A DNA stretch of 60,000 nt, from positions 56,059,209-56,119,208 of the forward strand of contig CM043971.1 in assembly GCA_014529385.2 (NCBI GenBank), read 5' to 3'. The notes under the pieces are model-generated. The model saw only the letters and a program-made list of their open reading frames with translations, made no database searches and was not told the origin of the DNA. The position numbers were made by a program, and so were the translations under genes. The first letter of the stretch is position 1. Each line of letters starts with the position of its first letter. Shown one piece after another: positions 42,977-52,977 of this stretch. The stretch is from Adiantum capillus-veneris. Taxonomy: Eukaryota; Streptophyta; Polypodiopsida; Polypodiales; Pteridaceae.

Positions 42977-43714
42977 CTAAGCTCCACACATCCATAACTC
43001 CTTGGGTTTACCTAACCAAGCTGGAAATTCGGATCCCGCCAAAGTAGCTGAATCAAACTCCTCTACCGGTGTTCGGTTCACATCTTTGTAGCTATGGTCT
43101 TTCAGGTTCACACATGTAGTGGTTTCCATATTTCTCAGGTATATGTGATCGTAGCCCCAATCCTGGACCATTTTCAACTGTCTCATGAATGGTCTTCCCA
43201 GTATGATATCATAGTTATTCTCCTTGCCAAAATCGACAATAGCAAAAGTATGTTCGTATTCAATGCCGCAAGAAGTCACTACAACTTTCTCTAATAACCC
43301 CATAGGTTTCTCCATGTGTCCATCTGCTAATTGGAGTTTCAACCTAGTCTTCCTTATTGCCGGTTTCCCCCATTTTTTCCAGATTTCTTTTGTAGCAATG
43401 GCTACCCCAGCTCCGCTGTCTAGTATTGCCATCGTCTTCACTCCTTGGAAATCAACTGGTAAGGTTGTATTCCCCTCTTCACCTTCGCAATACTCTCCGA
43501 CCTTGTTTAAGGGTACAGGCTTAACGTTCTTTTGTGGCTTGCTCAGCTCCTCTATGCTCTCTTGCAATCTCGATGTTGGATCTTTTATCCCGAATTTCTC
43601 CAAGCATTTTCCTACAGTGGTCCACATATGTGGTCTTAGCCTCAAAAGCTCAGCTAGAGTGATAGTGCATGTCACTGGTGTTGACAAAATCTCTATCAAT
43701 CCTTGCGAGTCCAT
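42977..43714 (-). CDS. gypsy aspartic protease (245 codons)
   Basis: Processes the gag-pol polyprotein. MAILDSGAGVAIATKEIW contains the catalytic DSG (Asp ~99); YDIILGRPFM is the conserved second block ending in L-G-R. The frame is open upstream of ATG 43714 to about 43832, overlapping the gag end by roughly 50 bases in the -1 frame, so gag and protease are probably joined by a -1 frameshift; I see no canonical heptamer in the overlap. It ends at TAG (42979-42977), with the integrase-linker frame continuing directly behind the stop, so readthrough is also possible. Confidence 0.85.
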   Translation of the reverse strand: MDSQGLIEILSTPVTCTITLAELLRLRPHMWTTVGKCLEKFGIKDPTSRLQESIEELSKPQKNVKPVPLNKVGEYCEGEEGNTTLPVDFQGVKTMAILDSGAGVAIATKEIWKKWGKPAIRKTRLKLQLADGHMEKPMGLLEKVVVTSCGIEYEHTFAIVDFGKENNYDIILGRPFMRQLKMVQDWGYDHIYLRNMETTTCVNLKDHSYKDVNRTPVEEFDSATLAGSEFPAWLGKPKELWMCGA

Positions 43715-43779
43715 GACTTTTTCTGATGAGATTTTTCGTGAGGGAATTGCTCTAATCTCGGATTTTGCTTCATACTCTC

Positions 43780-46700
43780 CTAAGTATGAAGGTAGGTTTT
43801 CAGTGAATGAGGTTTGCTCTCCATTGTTCTAACAGAGCCCCCATCTCCCCAGTAAGATTGCAGATCCAAGTCTACTTGAGATCCTGCCTCAAATTCCACT
43901 ATGGGAGGATTCCTGATGTCCTTTTCCCAATTTGTCTGATTAGCTTGGCAACTTAGCTCGTTTGCAAAGTTTGCCTCTCTCACTTGTTTCCAAAATTCAT
44001 TGTAATCCTCATCTTTTCCGTAAATCCTCTGTATGACTGGATGAAAACTCTCTATCTCCTGATCGGTTGTGTTCAATACTATGCGGTCATCCTTTTGTGT
44101 ATTTTCAGGCTTTTGTGCACTGGGAGTCTTTTCAGCTACCCGTGAAACGATAGTCTCTTGCTGAATTGGGTTTTCCTTTCCACAATTCATTGTTTCTTTT
44201 GGTGGTTCTAATAAGGCTTGTGCAGTCTCGATCATTCTCTGGCACATTTCAAGTCTCTGCTTTTCCAATTCCGCGTTTGGGTATGTCATCCACCTCTGTT
44301 CTTGTGTTTGGTTGTTCTTTAACCTAGCTTCGTAAGCTCCCATCAGTGCGTCCAATGGTTCGTGTACTGTATCGACTAGCACTGATCCCCCTGAGCTTAA
44401 GCTCGTTGTTTCTTTGATACTCTTTTGTTTCGTTCTTTCCGGGCTCTTCTCTCGTTTCCCGTTTTGACTCTCAAGTTTTTCTAATCTAACTTTAGTTTGC
44501 TTTAGTTCCTCAGCTAGAATAGCGTCTTCACGTTCTTTTCTCAACTTCATGCGTGCTTTTCTAGCTTTCCATGTGTTTTTATGACTCCGCGGTCCTTGAC
44601 TAACCACTTTAGTCGCTAACTTTCCATTCTCAGGTTCTCTAGTGGTTTTCTTAGCTTGAGCTCTAGTAACAACTTGCGTTGGTATCAGAGTTTCATTTTC
44701 AGACCCACTGCTGGTAGGAATAGTTTCTAACATATTCAATGTCGTCTTCTGCACTTTGTTTGGATTCTTTGAACAATCCTCAATGAAGTGAGTAACCCCA
44801 CACTCAGTGCAATAAGCGTTAATTCTAATGATTTCCGTATGTGGGCAAACATTCATCAGATGGTCACCTCCACACTTGTAACAGGGTCCTAGTGCTGGTC
44901 TTGGTCCCGCTTGATTCGTCCTTTGTGGATAGGATGGTCTCTGTCCTGCTAACCCTCCATGAGCTATGAACATCAAGGTTCTTGCATCCAAATTGTATCT
45001 CTCTTCATCAGAAGCACTTGTAATTGTTGGTATTCCAACATTCCCCATCATGCCCCATGGTTCTGGTTGTTTTGGTTCTTCTGGTGGGTAATACACTGTC
45101 GGAGACATGTGTGCACCCGATTCTTCATAATAGGCTTGAACAGGCACTAAGGCTTGTTCTTCCTGATTCTCTAAGGTTGGTGCATATCTAATGCCCACTG
45201 GTCTTGCTCCTGGTAAAGGTGGTTGTTGTCCCAATACCGGTTGCGGTCTTTCTATCCCCATAGGTCCTGGTACATTTCCCGTTGGGTATCGAGGTACTGG
45301 ATGTATCTGAGGTGGTGCTAATTGAGCAGGAGGTGCATACTGGCGCTCCCTTACATACCCTTTGTTGTAATAACACTCCTCTGTTGGATGATTTGTCCAT
45401 TTTTGTTCAATAGCACACCATTTCAGTGTTTTTGGCAATGGTTTTTTATATGGTGCCATCCTTTTTAGAGCATCTTCTATCATTTGCTCTACATTTGGCA
45501 TGGTTGTTGTTTGAACATTCTTTTTAGTGGTAGTCTCGCTCGCTACGGAGGAGGAGCTACTGGATGCAAAATCTGTATCCGCTGACACTTCTCCATAAAC
45601 CGTACAGTTATCCACTAAGTACAATGCCTCTCTCGTTACTTGCTCGAAACTTGTACAAGCTTTCAAGTGCAAGTCCTTCTTGAGAGTGTCGTTCCTCAGT
45701 CCCTCAATAAAGAGAACAGATAGTCTGTCGTCTTGTGGTTGTTCACGTACTGGACATCTCTCAATGTATTGTTTGAAGCGAAGTGAAGCTTCCTTCACTT
45801 TTTCGTGTTCTCTCTGTTTAAAAGCATATATTTGTGAGACCGTATTGTGCTTAATCCCTCGTTTTGAGAATTCCTCAGCAAACTCTCTTAGCAAATGGTC
45901 AATGTCATGGAATCCCCCTATGTTCATTGGTTGAAACCATGTCAATGCAATACCTTTTAGAGTAAGACCAAATCCCTCGTATTGTGTATGGAAATCTATT
46001 ATCTGCTCAGCTCTTAAGACTTGCTTAAAGAGTGACACATGTGCATACGGATCTCCTGAACCACCATACTTCTTTGGCATACACTTGGCTACTTGAGATG
46101 GTCTCATACGTCTATGATCTGCTACCAATCTCATTGCTCCTGTGTCTCGGCTAAAGCTTTCTCTAGCATCATGGACTTCATGGGTTACCCTTGTCGGTTC
46201 CTCTGCCCTGAATCTACTACTGGGAGGTAAATGTGATGGTTCCGCTTCAAACCTTGGACTTGGAGTGGTATAGGTGGGGATTGGAACTGCACTACCTCGA
46301 TTCGTCTCCATTGACTCTCTGGAATGTGATGATCCCATTGGTCCGAGCTTCGAGTCCCAAGGTTGACTGAAAGAGTCAGCAACCTGAGTTCTTTGTCCTC
46401 CTGTTGTCATAGAGTTTTGCACTCCAGTTGTTGGTGCTGGTCTATGTGAGCTAGAAGTAACATAATACTGATGTAATGGTCCCCCAAAGTATGTATATCC
46501 TTCTAATTCTTTCTTGCCCATTGTTGAGTATTGCCTGCCATACTTATCGTAAGCGGCAATTTTCACTTCCGATCCCTCGGTGTAGGTAAAGACATAGAGT
46601 CTTTTTTTGTCTGTCAATTCTCCGGTGTAGGGTTCTTCACATCTATAATAGAGATCTTGCTCCCCATTATTATATTTGTATAGCCCCACATAGATGTTAT

Positions 46701-47301
46701 CAGTGTTGATCCTTGTAGTTTCATTCTCTCTTCTTAACCTCGCATTAGGGAAGTTCATTATTGGTGCCTTCTCCTCAAGTTCTGCATCTATTTTGGCTTT
46801 GGTGCCCATCAATCCCCACTTGTCCACAATGTTAGGGTTTAGGACTACCAAGTACATGGTACCCTCGTCATCTAGATATCTATCTCCGCTATAGCTCACA
46901 GGCACTAAGTCCTTGAACTCACTAGGTCTCTCTTCTATCTTTACACAATAGCGGTCCATTCCATCTTTGTAGATCTTGGCACCTTGCTCATTGTCGTACT
47001 GGTATTTTATGAACAATAGCTTCATGGAGGCGGAAGGGTTTGATGATCCTGCTGCCATATTTTCTCTGTTGTTCCTGTTCGAGTGTTCGGTGAAAATCTC
47101 GTAAGACCTCTCCGAAGAAGTATCAGAAACACTTCCTTCAAAGATCGGTTCTAATGGTTGCACCCAACTTTGGTTTACACTTCCCTCGGTTGATATGACA
47201 CTTGCTGGTTCCCCTTGTTTTGGTTGATTATTCCGGAGATTCCTGCCCGATCTCAAATTCATCAATTCCCCTAAAGGACTGTAACTTTTCCGTCTCGGCA
47301 A
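43780..47301 (-). CDS. large gag polyprotein (1173 codons)
   Basis: Structural protein of the element. Start MPRRKSYSPLGELMNLRSGR, the first ATG after the leader. Residues ~70-290 form an unusual N-terminal region (RYCVKIEERPSEFKDLVP, MYLVVLNPNIVDKWGL, DLYYRCEEPYTGELTDKK, LHQYYVTSS) that I do not recognise. ~415-545 is a retrotransposon gag domain (FGLTLKGIALTWFQPM, LLREFAEEFSKRG, FKQREHEKVKEASLRFKQYI). Then a C-H-C-like motif (CAIEQKWTNHPTEEC, ~629-643), Pro-rich part, and two CX2CX3HX4C knuckles, CYKCGGDHLMNVC (~805) and CTECGVTHFIEDC (~830). The C-terminal third is charged. At 1173 codons it is much larger than usual plant gag. Intact frame. Confidence 0.88.
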   Translation of the reverse strand: MPRRKSYSPLGELMNLRSGRNLRNNQPKQGEPASVISTEGSVNQSWVQPLEPIFEGSVSDTSSERSYEIFTEHSNRNNRENMAAGSSNPSASMKLLFIKYQYDNEQGAKIYKDGMDRYCVKIEERPSEFKDLVPVSYSGDRYLDDEGTMYLVVLNPNIVDKWGLMGTKAKIDAELEEKAPIMNFPNARLRRENETTRINTDNIYVGLYKYNNGEQDLYYRCEEPYTGELTDKKRLYVFTYTEGSEVKIAAYDKYGRQYSTMGKKELEGYTYFGGPLHQYYVTSSSHRPAPTTGVQNSMTTGGQRTQVADSFSQPWDSKLGPMGSSHSRESMETNRGSAVPIPTYTTPSPRFEAEPSHLPPSSRFRAEEPTRVTHEVHDARESFSRDTGAMRLVADHRRMRPSQVAKCMPKKYGGSGDPYAHVSLFKQVLRAEQIIDFHTQYEGFGLTLKGIALTWFQPMNIGGFHDIDHLLREFAEEFSKRGIKHNTVSQIYAFKQREHEKVKEASLRFKQYIERCPVREQPQDDRLSVLFIEGLRNDTLKKDLHLKACTSFEQVTREALYLVDNCTVYGEVSADTDFASSSSSSVASETTTKKNVQTTTMPNVEQMIEDALKRMAPYKKPLPKTLKWCAIEQKWTNHPTEECYYNKGYVRERQYAPPAQLAPPQIHPVPRYPTGNVPGPMGIERPQPVLGQQPPLPGARPVGIRYAPTLENQEEQALVPVQAYYEESGAHMSPTVYYPPEEPKQPEPWGMMGNVGIPTITSASDEERYNLDARTLMFIAHGGLAGQRPSYPQRTNQAGPRPALGPCYKCGGDHLMNVCPHTEIIRINAYCTECGVTHFIEDCSKNPNKVQKTTLNMLETIPTSSGSENETLIPTQVVTRAQAKKTTREPENGKLATKVVSQGPRSHKNTWKARKARMKLRKEREDAILAEELKQTKVRLEKLESQNGKREKSPERTKQKSIKETTSLSSGGSVLVDTVHEPLDALMGAYEARLKNNQTQEQRWMTYPNAELEKQRLEMCQRMIETAQALLEPPKETMNCGKENPIQQETIVSRVAEKTPSAQKPENTQKDDRIVLNTTDQEIESFHPVIQRIYGKDEDYNEFWKQVREANFANELSCQANQTNWEKDIRNPPIVEFEAGSQVDLDLQSYWGDGGSVRTMESKPHSLKTYLHT

Positions 47302-48672
47302 TTTGTTTTCCCCAAGTTTTGTGGTCGGAATTGATCCAAATTGACTGATACTTGGTCAATTGTTTAATCTTGTCAGTTGTACAACTTCTGTTTCATCAAG
47401 TGAGAATTTTGTCGCAGCTATGCTGAAAAAGACATTATACGCGTATGATGTCTTTTTTTCACAGATTTTGACTATTTTGGTTATGCTCACTCTCAGTGGC
47501 CCCTTTATGCTCTGTTCACTCACAAAATTCAGTTTGAACTCTGTTTGAGCAAGTTATGGCTAATTTAGGCTTTTCTTGGCAATTTTCCGCTTTTGACTTG
47601 TTTTTTGGGTCAATTGTGATCCAAATGGGATGAAACTTGAAATATAACCTCTAGACAGCTATTACAATGGATCTGTGTTAGCAAAGTATCAAAATATGTC
47701 CAAAATTAGGTCAAAGACATCATACGCGTATGATGTCTTTTTCATCAATTTGGGTCCAAACTTGATATTTATGCTTCCTACAGTGCCTGTAACAATCTTG
47801 TCAGGTCAGATATCAAAAATAAGCAGTGGATGTGCCAAAAGACATTATACGCGTATGATGTCTTTTGTCCCAGATTTTGACTATTTTTGGTTTTAAGCCT
47901 TCTCCAATATTTATAATTGAGTTTCAAGTGTTTTTGTCAGGTTTGAATGTAAAAACAAGATTTGAATCCAAAATTTCCTATTCTTTGCGTTTCTTGGACT
48001 CCGACTTGTCTTTTTGGGTTTCTTTGAGTGTTAATGCTCTTGTTTTAAGTTGATCTTAGGGTAAAACCCCCCTTCTAAACACTCTGGCAATGTCAAATTT
48101 TCAATTTTAGTCTCTGTTTAGGTCCTAAGACATCATACGCGTATGATGTCTAAAGTTACAGATTTCCAGTTTTTCAGCACAGAACTCTTCCAATAGCTCT
48201 TTTAAGTGCTCAGCAACAATCAGTTACACAGAAAATTTTTCTGAACTTTGTTTATTGCATATTTCACTACCAAAGCGACTTTTTTCAGTGATCTAACATG
48301 CTATCAAACACATCAAGCAAATAGAACACCAATTGATAGCTCTGGATCAGGATCAAATCAGGCCCTACCTAAGCTACTTCTAATCATAAAATGGATTTTT
48401 TGCAATTGAAAATATAAAGAGATTTACTACCACTCAAGGAGTAGCAAATGCTTTTTATGTCAACAACCTATTAAACACCATCAAAAACAATCTAATCTAA
48501 GCTAAACTAAAAATACTGTCAACACGGAAGACCCAGGAATACCCCACTTCCTAGTATCTCTCCAGACCTTCGAAGTCCACCACTCCTAGATCTTTTCTAA
48601 CTAAAGTATACAAAGTAGTTTATACGACTCACGTCGTAGGATTAGTCTAAGGTCACCTACTTAGGGCTTTCG
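47302..48672 (-). other. leader of 16-kb element
   Basis: 1.4-kb untranslated leader between PBS and gag ATG; holds the right palindrome array and no long ORF. A candidate region for transcription control, dimerisation and packaging. Confidence 0.6.
47430..48151. repeat. right palindrome array (four copies) in the leader
   Basis: Copies of the 24-bp palindrome at 47430-47453 and 47840-47863 (each with one C-to-T change in one arm, ATTATACG) and perfect copies at 47715-47738 and 48128-48151. Start-to-start distances 285, 125, 288, matching the left array. It lies between PBS and gag. Confidence 0.97.
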
Positions 48673-48690
48673 TCCCCGGCAACGGCGCCA
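48673..48690 (-). other. primer binding site, tRNA-Asp
   Basis: Minus strand TGGCGCCGTTGCCGGGGA, two bases after the 5' LTR; a full 18-base match to the complement of plant tRNA-Asp(GTC) including CCA. Confidence 0.93.
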
Positions 48691-48692
48691 AA

Positions 48693-49316
48693 TGTTAAGG
48701 CGGTTACGCCGCTAGCGGAAGCTAAATAGCGAGAACTCAACCAACAACAGAATTTGTCAGACGAGGACGGAGCTTGACCCGCAGGCGCATGGAAACAACT
48801 AGGTGGGTGTCAAATCACCTACTCGACCTTCTAATGACAATCACTACTAAGGAAATCAAATCTAAGTTCTAAAACACGCAAGTGACTGAAATCCGTACTA
48901 CGAACGAATGCTATACGAAACAGGATCTAGAATCCTTGAATCGATCTCAAACTCAAGGGGAAGTTTATACACTAGGTAAGAACAACACCCTAAAGACTTG
49001 AACTGCAAAATCAACCTATAACCACTCCGTGCGATAAACGCGTATGAAAACAGGCCGAAAAATACAGGTGACCGAAACTTGACCCCGATGGTACTAATGC
49101 GTAGCTCTACTCGTTGTGGTTCTATAGATATGCTGCACGCTCTATTCCGACACACGAGTTAGAAGAAAACTCACACCGAAGCTCGTAGGAACTTACCACA
49201 CGTAGAAGCCGATAGCGCGCACTCTTGGTATCTGTGCGTAGCTCTCACCGTTGCTAACACAATGGCGGTGTCGCTTCTCCAATGGCGGCCCCGTAGCTCG
49301 CGTAGCAAGAAGATAA

Positions 49317-49355
<39 letters not shown>

Positions 49356-49642
49356 ACACAGTCACGGTGCTCAAAAAACTCCCTTTGATTAATAATTGAA
49401 TCTCCCTTAGGTTACAAAACTTTGGCTTATATACCTCAGCCTTGGAGGTGAGAACATCTCTAATTATTTACATCAACAGGTGAAATTACTTCGGGATTAC
49501 AAGCTGGAAACTCAATTGAGTCCTGTTACTTAATGAATGGCTCAAATCAAAATTAATGTCGGAAAGACATTTATTACAATCAATGGTTACAAAATGATGG
49601 GTGTGAGCAAAAATGTGGGTGTGATCCTCTGCTGGCTCAACA
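48693..49642 (-). repeat. 5' LTR of 16-kb element (950 bp)
   Basis: TGTTAAGGCGG...GCTCAACA; colinear with 33562-34547. Minus-strand TATA box near 49437-49444, (CT)n at 49319-49353. Confidence 0.93.
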
Positions 49643-49647
49643 CTAAC

Positions 49648-50740
49648 CTATCCTCCCTAATTACCTTCACGAATAGTAGTGTGTCTAGGACACTTATAAT
49701 GTGTTCTGCTTTCTATAATATGTACAAATGTCCTTTAGTCAATAGTATTCCATTTGATAGTGTTATGATGATCCTATTGGAATATAGGATACATGCAAGA
49801 TATTTTACACGTTTTGATTTTTTGAAGTTTAGGAAATGTTTCAATTGGATTGAAGGGCCTAGGAGGGTACTAGAGCCACTCATTGAAAATGAAAATGAAA
49901 ATTTTCTAAATGTCATTGTGTCCCTCCCAAATTTCCCCCCAAAGTATTTAACATAAAAAATCATGTACTCTACTCTAGATACCCCTTCTTTCACACCCTT
50001 CCACTGTCGACCTTCCTCCTAACCTCATTTCTACTTTCTCTCTTCAAAAATTAGTGCTAGTCCAAGATCTCTATGACTCTCTTTTCTTATTTCCCAAGCC
50101 CTCGTCAAGATCTCCAAGATTGTTGCACGACAAAGGACTTTCAATTCATGGAGTCAATATGGATAGAGCTTTGATTTCCCCATCCTTTTGTGAGCTTATT
50201 TACCAAGATCCCACTATTGATGCAACCATGGAGAGCTTGGAAAAATATTTTCAATAGCTTGGTGAGTTGAAAGACATGTCCTAGAGGTTGGAGAAGCCAA
50301 TTCTCTAGCTTCACTTGTAGGGTACATTCTCAATGTCATGAAGCTTTTGATGGATTCATCAATAGCTACTACTATTAATGATTTGTGCTACCACTTCAAG
50401 TATGACTTTTTTTTGTCAAGTCTCCCTATTCCATGTACGCAAGAAATGTGTCATTGTTTGTTAAGCATGTTTTTGCAATGAATACATCAATGAACTTGAA
50501 AAATGTTTGCCACGCTTAAATGTTGCAACATTAAAGCGTGGCAAACCAAAGTTGATTTAGATCTTGATCATCTCATTCTAAAGTGGCCACTCCTTAGCGG
50601 CCCTCAACAATGTGGGTGTTTAAAAATCCCTTGATACAAAATTATGCTATGCCACAATTTCGGTGGATGAACGTTTGCATATGGAAACAAGGAGTCCTTT
50701 TGCAAAAACTTTTAACAATTTAGGAGAGAGGGATTGGATT
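49648..50740. other. intergenic sequence, nothing firm
   Basis: Continues the sequence left of 32777 across the nested insertions. Short frames only (for example 50054-50257), none recognised. Confidence 0.5.
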
Positions 50741-50744
50741 AGAT

Positions 50745-51345
50745 CGATGCTTGGGGTGCAGGTTGGCTAGTGAAGATCTAGCCCACCTATTCATGGACTG
50801 CCCAACTATCAAAGGCCTCGCAAGGAAAATATGCAAGTTGGTCCAAAGAACATGGAAAATTAGTTTTTTCAAGACTGACCTATTCCTTGGAGGTAAGAAT
50901 TTAGGTAGTCCTGCACTCCTCGTCAGCACCTAGATCGTCAGATACTTCTTCTTACATAATGTATGGCAGACAAGGAACTGCTGTGTTTTTGAAGGAGGTT
51001 TTGAGGTGGCAAGCTTTGCAAAAATTATACAACAAAGCAAAGTGCTAATATGGACACTCGGGCACAAACAACACTTAGAGGATTGGTCTAGGACTACTTG
51101 TGCAGCAGATGGAATGCCTAGGATGGGGACAAATCTAGGCCATTGGTAAATAAAAGATCTCAGAATGACAAGATTATGGACCTTGTGTATCAAGGATGAG
51201 GGGGCGGGTTGGTAGGGGTGGCTGCCCTGATAGCCGATGTAAGTATGGTCCCTAGATGATGTCATGGCTTAACAAGAGCATGACAAGACCTTGTAATTTT
51301 TTGGGCTGTTCAATATAATTCACTCATAATTGTGAGTTTTGCTTT
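50745..51345 (+). pseudogene. LINE ORF2 3' end relic (zf-RVT region and tail)
   Basis: 50751-50932 reads CRLASEDLAHLFMDCPTIKG, the zf-RVT motif found at the C-terminus of plant L1 ORF2; downstream pieces (FFLHNVWQTRNCCVFEGGFE, QQSKVLIWTLGHKQHLEDW) fit the terminal region. Stops interrupt it. It ends near a short palindrome (51323-51336) followed by T9 and A5. Confidence 0.65.
51323..51336 (+). other. LINE 3'-terminal palindrome, copy 1
   Basis: CTCATAATTGTGAG, one mismatch from a perfect palindrome, a few bases before the T/A-rich tail. Copy 2 is at 52867-52880. Confidence 0.6.
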
Positions 51346-52560
51346 TTTTTTAAAAACAATTTAAAAACTTTGGTTTGCAATCCTATTCTTTTTTCTCTAT
51401 TTTGTTGTTTTATATCATTTGTTCAACATGAAGATTTTTGTTTTATTAATTCAAAGTATTTTTCACGTTAGAAGAGTATGTTGAATTGTTAGAGATAAAT
51501 TGGGTTTTTTTTGCATATCATGCCATCATCACATATTGCAATCAATACATCAAACTATAGCTCAAGGTTTGCTTACCCCTACCATCACCTCTCCTTTTTG
51601 GTGTTTTTATGCTCAAACCTACCACCTTGTCCATGCAAATTTAGGTGGCTTAAAAAGCTTTGATCTTAGTCATTGGTGAGTACTTGTGCTTCATTCTAAA
51701 CCATACTATCATAAAAATATATAGCCTTGTGAAAGGAAAGACTTATCCTTTCACATTTTTCAACTATAACATACCTCAAGGGCTGCATATCCCCTCTTCA
51801 CTATGCATATCTATGGACAATAATATCTCCATCTATGGATGCAAGAGTAGTGTAACTCCATCCTTTTAGATTGAGTGCCTTTTGTAGTACGCTCAAAGAT
51901 TATTTTATGGTGGGAACATTGACAAGTAACAACATTACCCTTCTCTAGGTATAGTAATGGTAGTAGAAGTTTGAAACGACAAAACATTTTTTTATGAGAC
52001 TTTAGTCTTGAATATCTCTTGGATTTCATTGACTAAGCACTAGGAGACTGTGTTTTTTATGACCATTCTCACCATGCTAATATTTTTCCTCTCTCTCTTA
52101 TCCATCCCATTCAAATTTTGGAATAGTTGACAAAATTATAGGTCTATTAACACAATTTAAAACACCACAAGCGGATACCCCCTTTTAGTCAGATTCTTTT
52201 GTAACAGCCACATTTGTAATATCAAATTGCAGAAGCCCAACTTTTAATTTGTAATCTGTGGATCCAATTCTCATTTATATTGAGTTTTAGACCATGGGAA
52301 TGGGTCCTAAGGCCATGTTTTATGAACCCTAGTTATAAAGATCAAAATGTAAGTGGGAAAGCCAATCTTTTTAGAAGAAAGTGCTATAACTTGTCATCAT
52401 CATTACTCTCTTTCTGGTAATCGTAGTCAAGTCCCGACTATTGAATTGTATTTCTCTCCTATTACTCTTTCATTTAAGTGTATACATTGTCAATTTGGTT
52501 CAAGTTTGCGACTACGTTGTGTACCCATAAATCTATTGTTTTATTAGTATTCTCACATTA
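51346..52560. other. AT-rich intergenic sequence, nothing recognised
   Basis: Only short frames by chance; no repeats or RNA genes seen. Confidence 0.5.
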
Positions 52561-52896
52561 AAATGCTGATGTTTTGTTAAGAGACTGTTTCGAGGCCAGG
52601 CCATAAGTGATGTAGGAAATGGATTCTCACACTTGGAAAACACAAAGATTTTAAAGAGTGAAAGCAATCACTTTTCGACATTATAGTATACTAACAAAGT
52701 GTTAACTATGAGCCCCTATCCAACTAGAACTCGGATTGGAATGGATCTATAATAGTGGCTAAGGAAAGGCTTGGGTCTGTGTCCTTTTGTACCTCTGGAT
52801 CCTCAAGGTATAAACTTTGCTTGAGCATTAATATACATTCTTTGATGAGATAATACAACTCTACCACTCACAATTGTGAGTATGGCAAAAAAAAAA
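52561..52896 (+). pseudogene. LINE 3' UTR and poly(A) tail
   Basis: No ORF; ends with the perfect 16-base palindrome ACTCACAATTGTGAGT (52866-52881), TATGGC and A10 (52887-52896). By likeness to the end at 51.3 kb I take it as a second LINE 3' end. The 5' boundary is uncertain. Confidence 0.5.
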
Positions 52897-52977
52897 GTAT
52901 GCCATCTTGATGTACATTGGTCCACTTGCCTTAAGAGTGCATTATATTCTAGCTAGGGTTCACTGAGCTCGCTGAGG

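Larger units (their letters stand above)
33562..49642 (-). mobile_element. 16-kb non-autonomous Ty3-gypsy element without RT
   Basis: Sense on the minus strand. Right-hand LTR 48693-49642 is the 5' LTR, left-hand LTR 33562-34547 the 3' LTR; CTAAC flanks both ends (33557-33561, 49643-49647). By eye the LTRs differ by about ten substitutions over 950 bases plus a 36-base length difference in the (CT)n tract, so the insertion is recent. Internal order: tRNA-Asp PBS, palindrome-bearing leader, gag, protease, truncated integrase, second protease-like domain, second palindrome array, two extra ORFs, PPT. Reverse transcriptase and RNase H are absent. Confidence 0.92.

Noticed and set aside
38002-48151. 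Palindromes as intrinsic terminators, since they are followed by T runs
   Set aside because: T-rich flanks occur on one strand only, and intrinsic terminators of this type are bacterial; the context is a plant retroelement.
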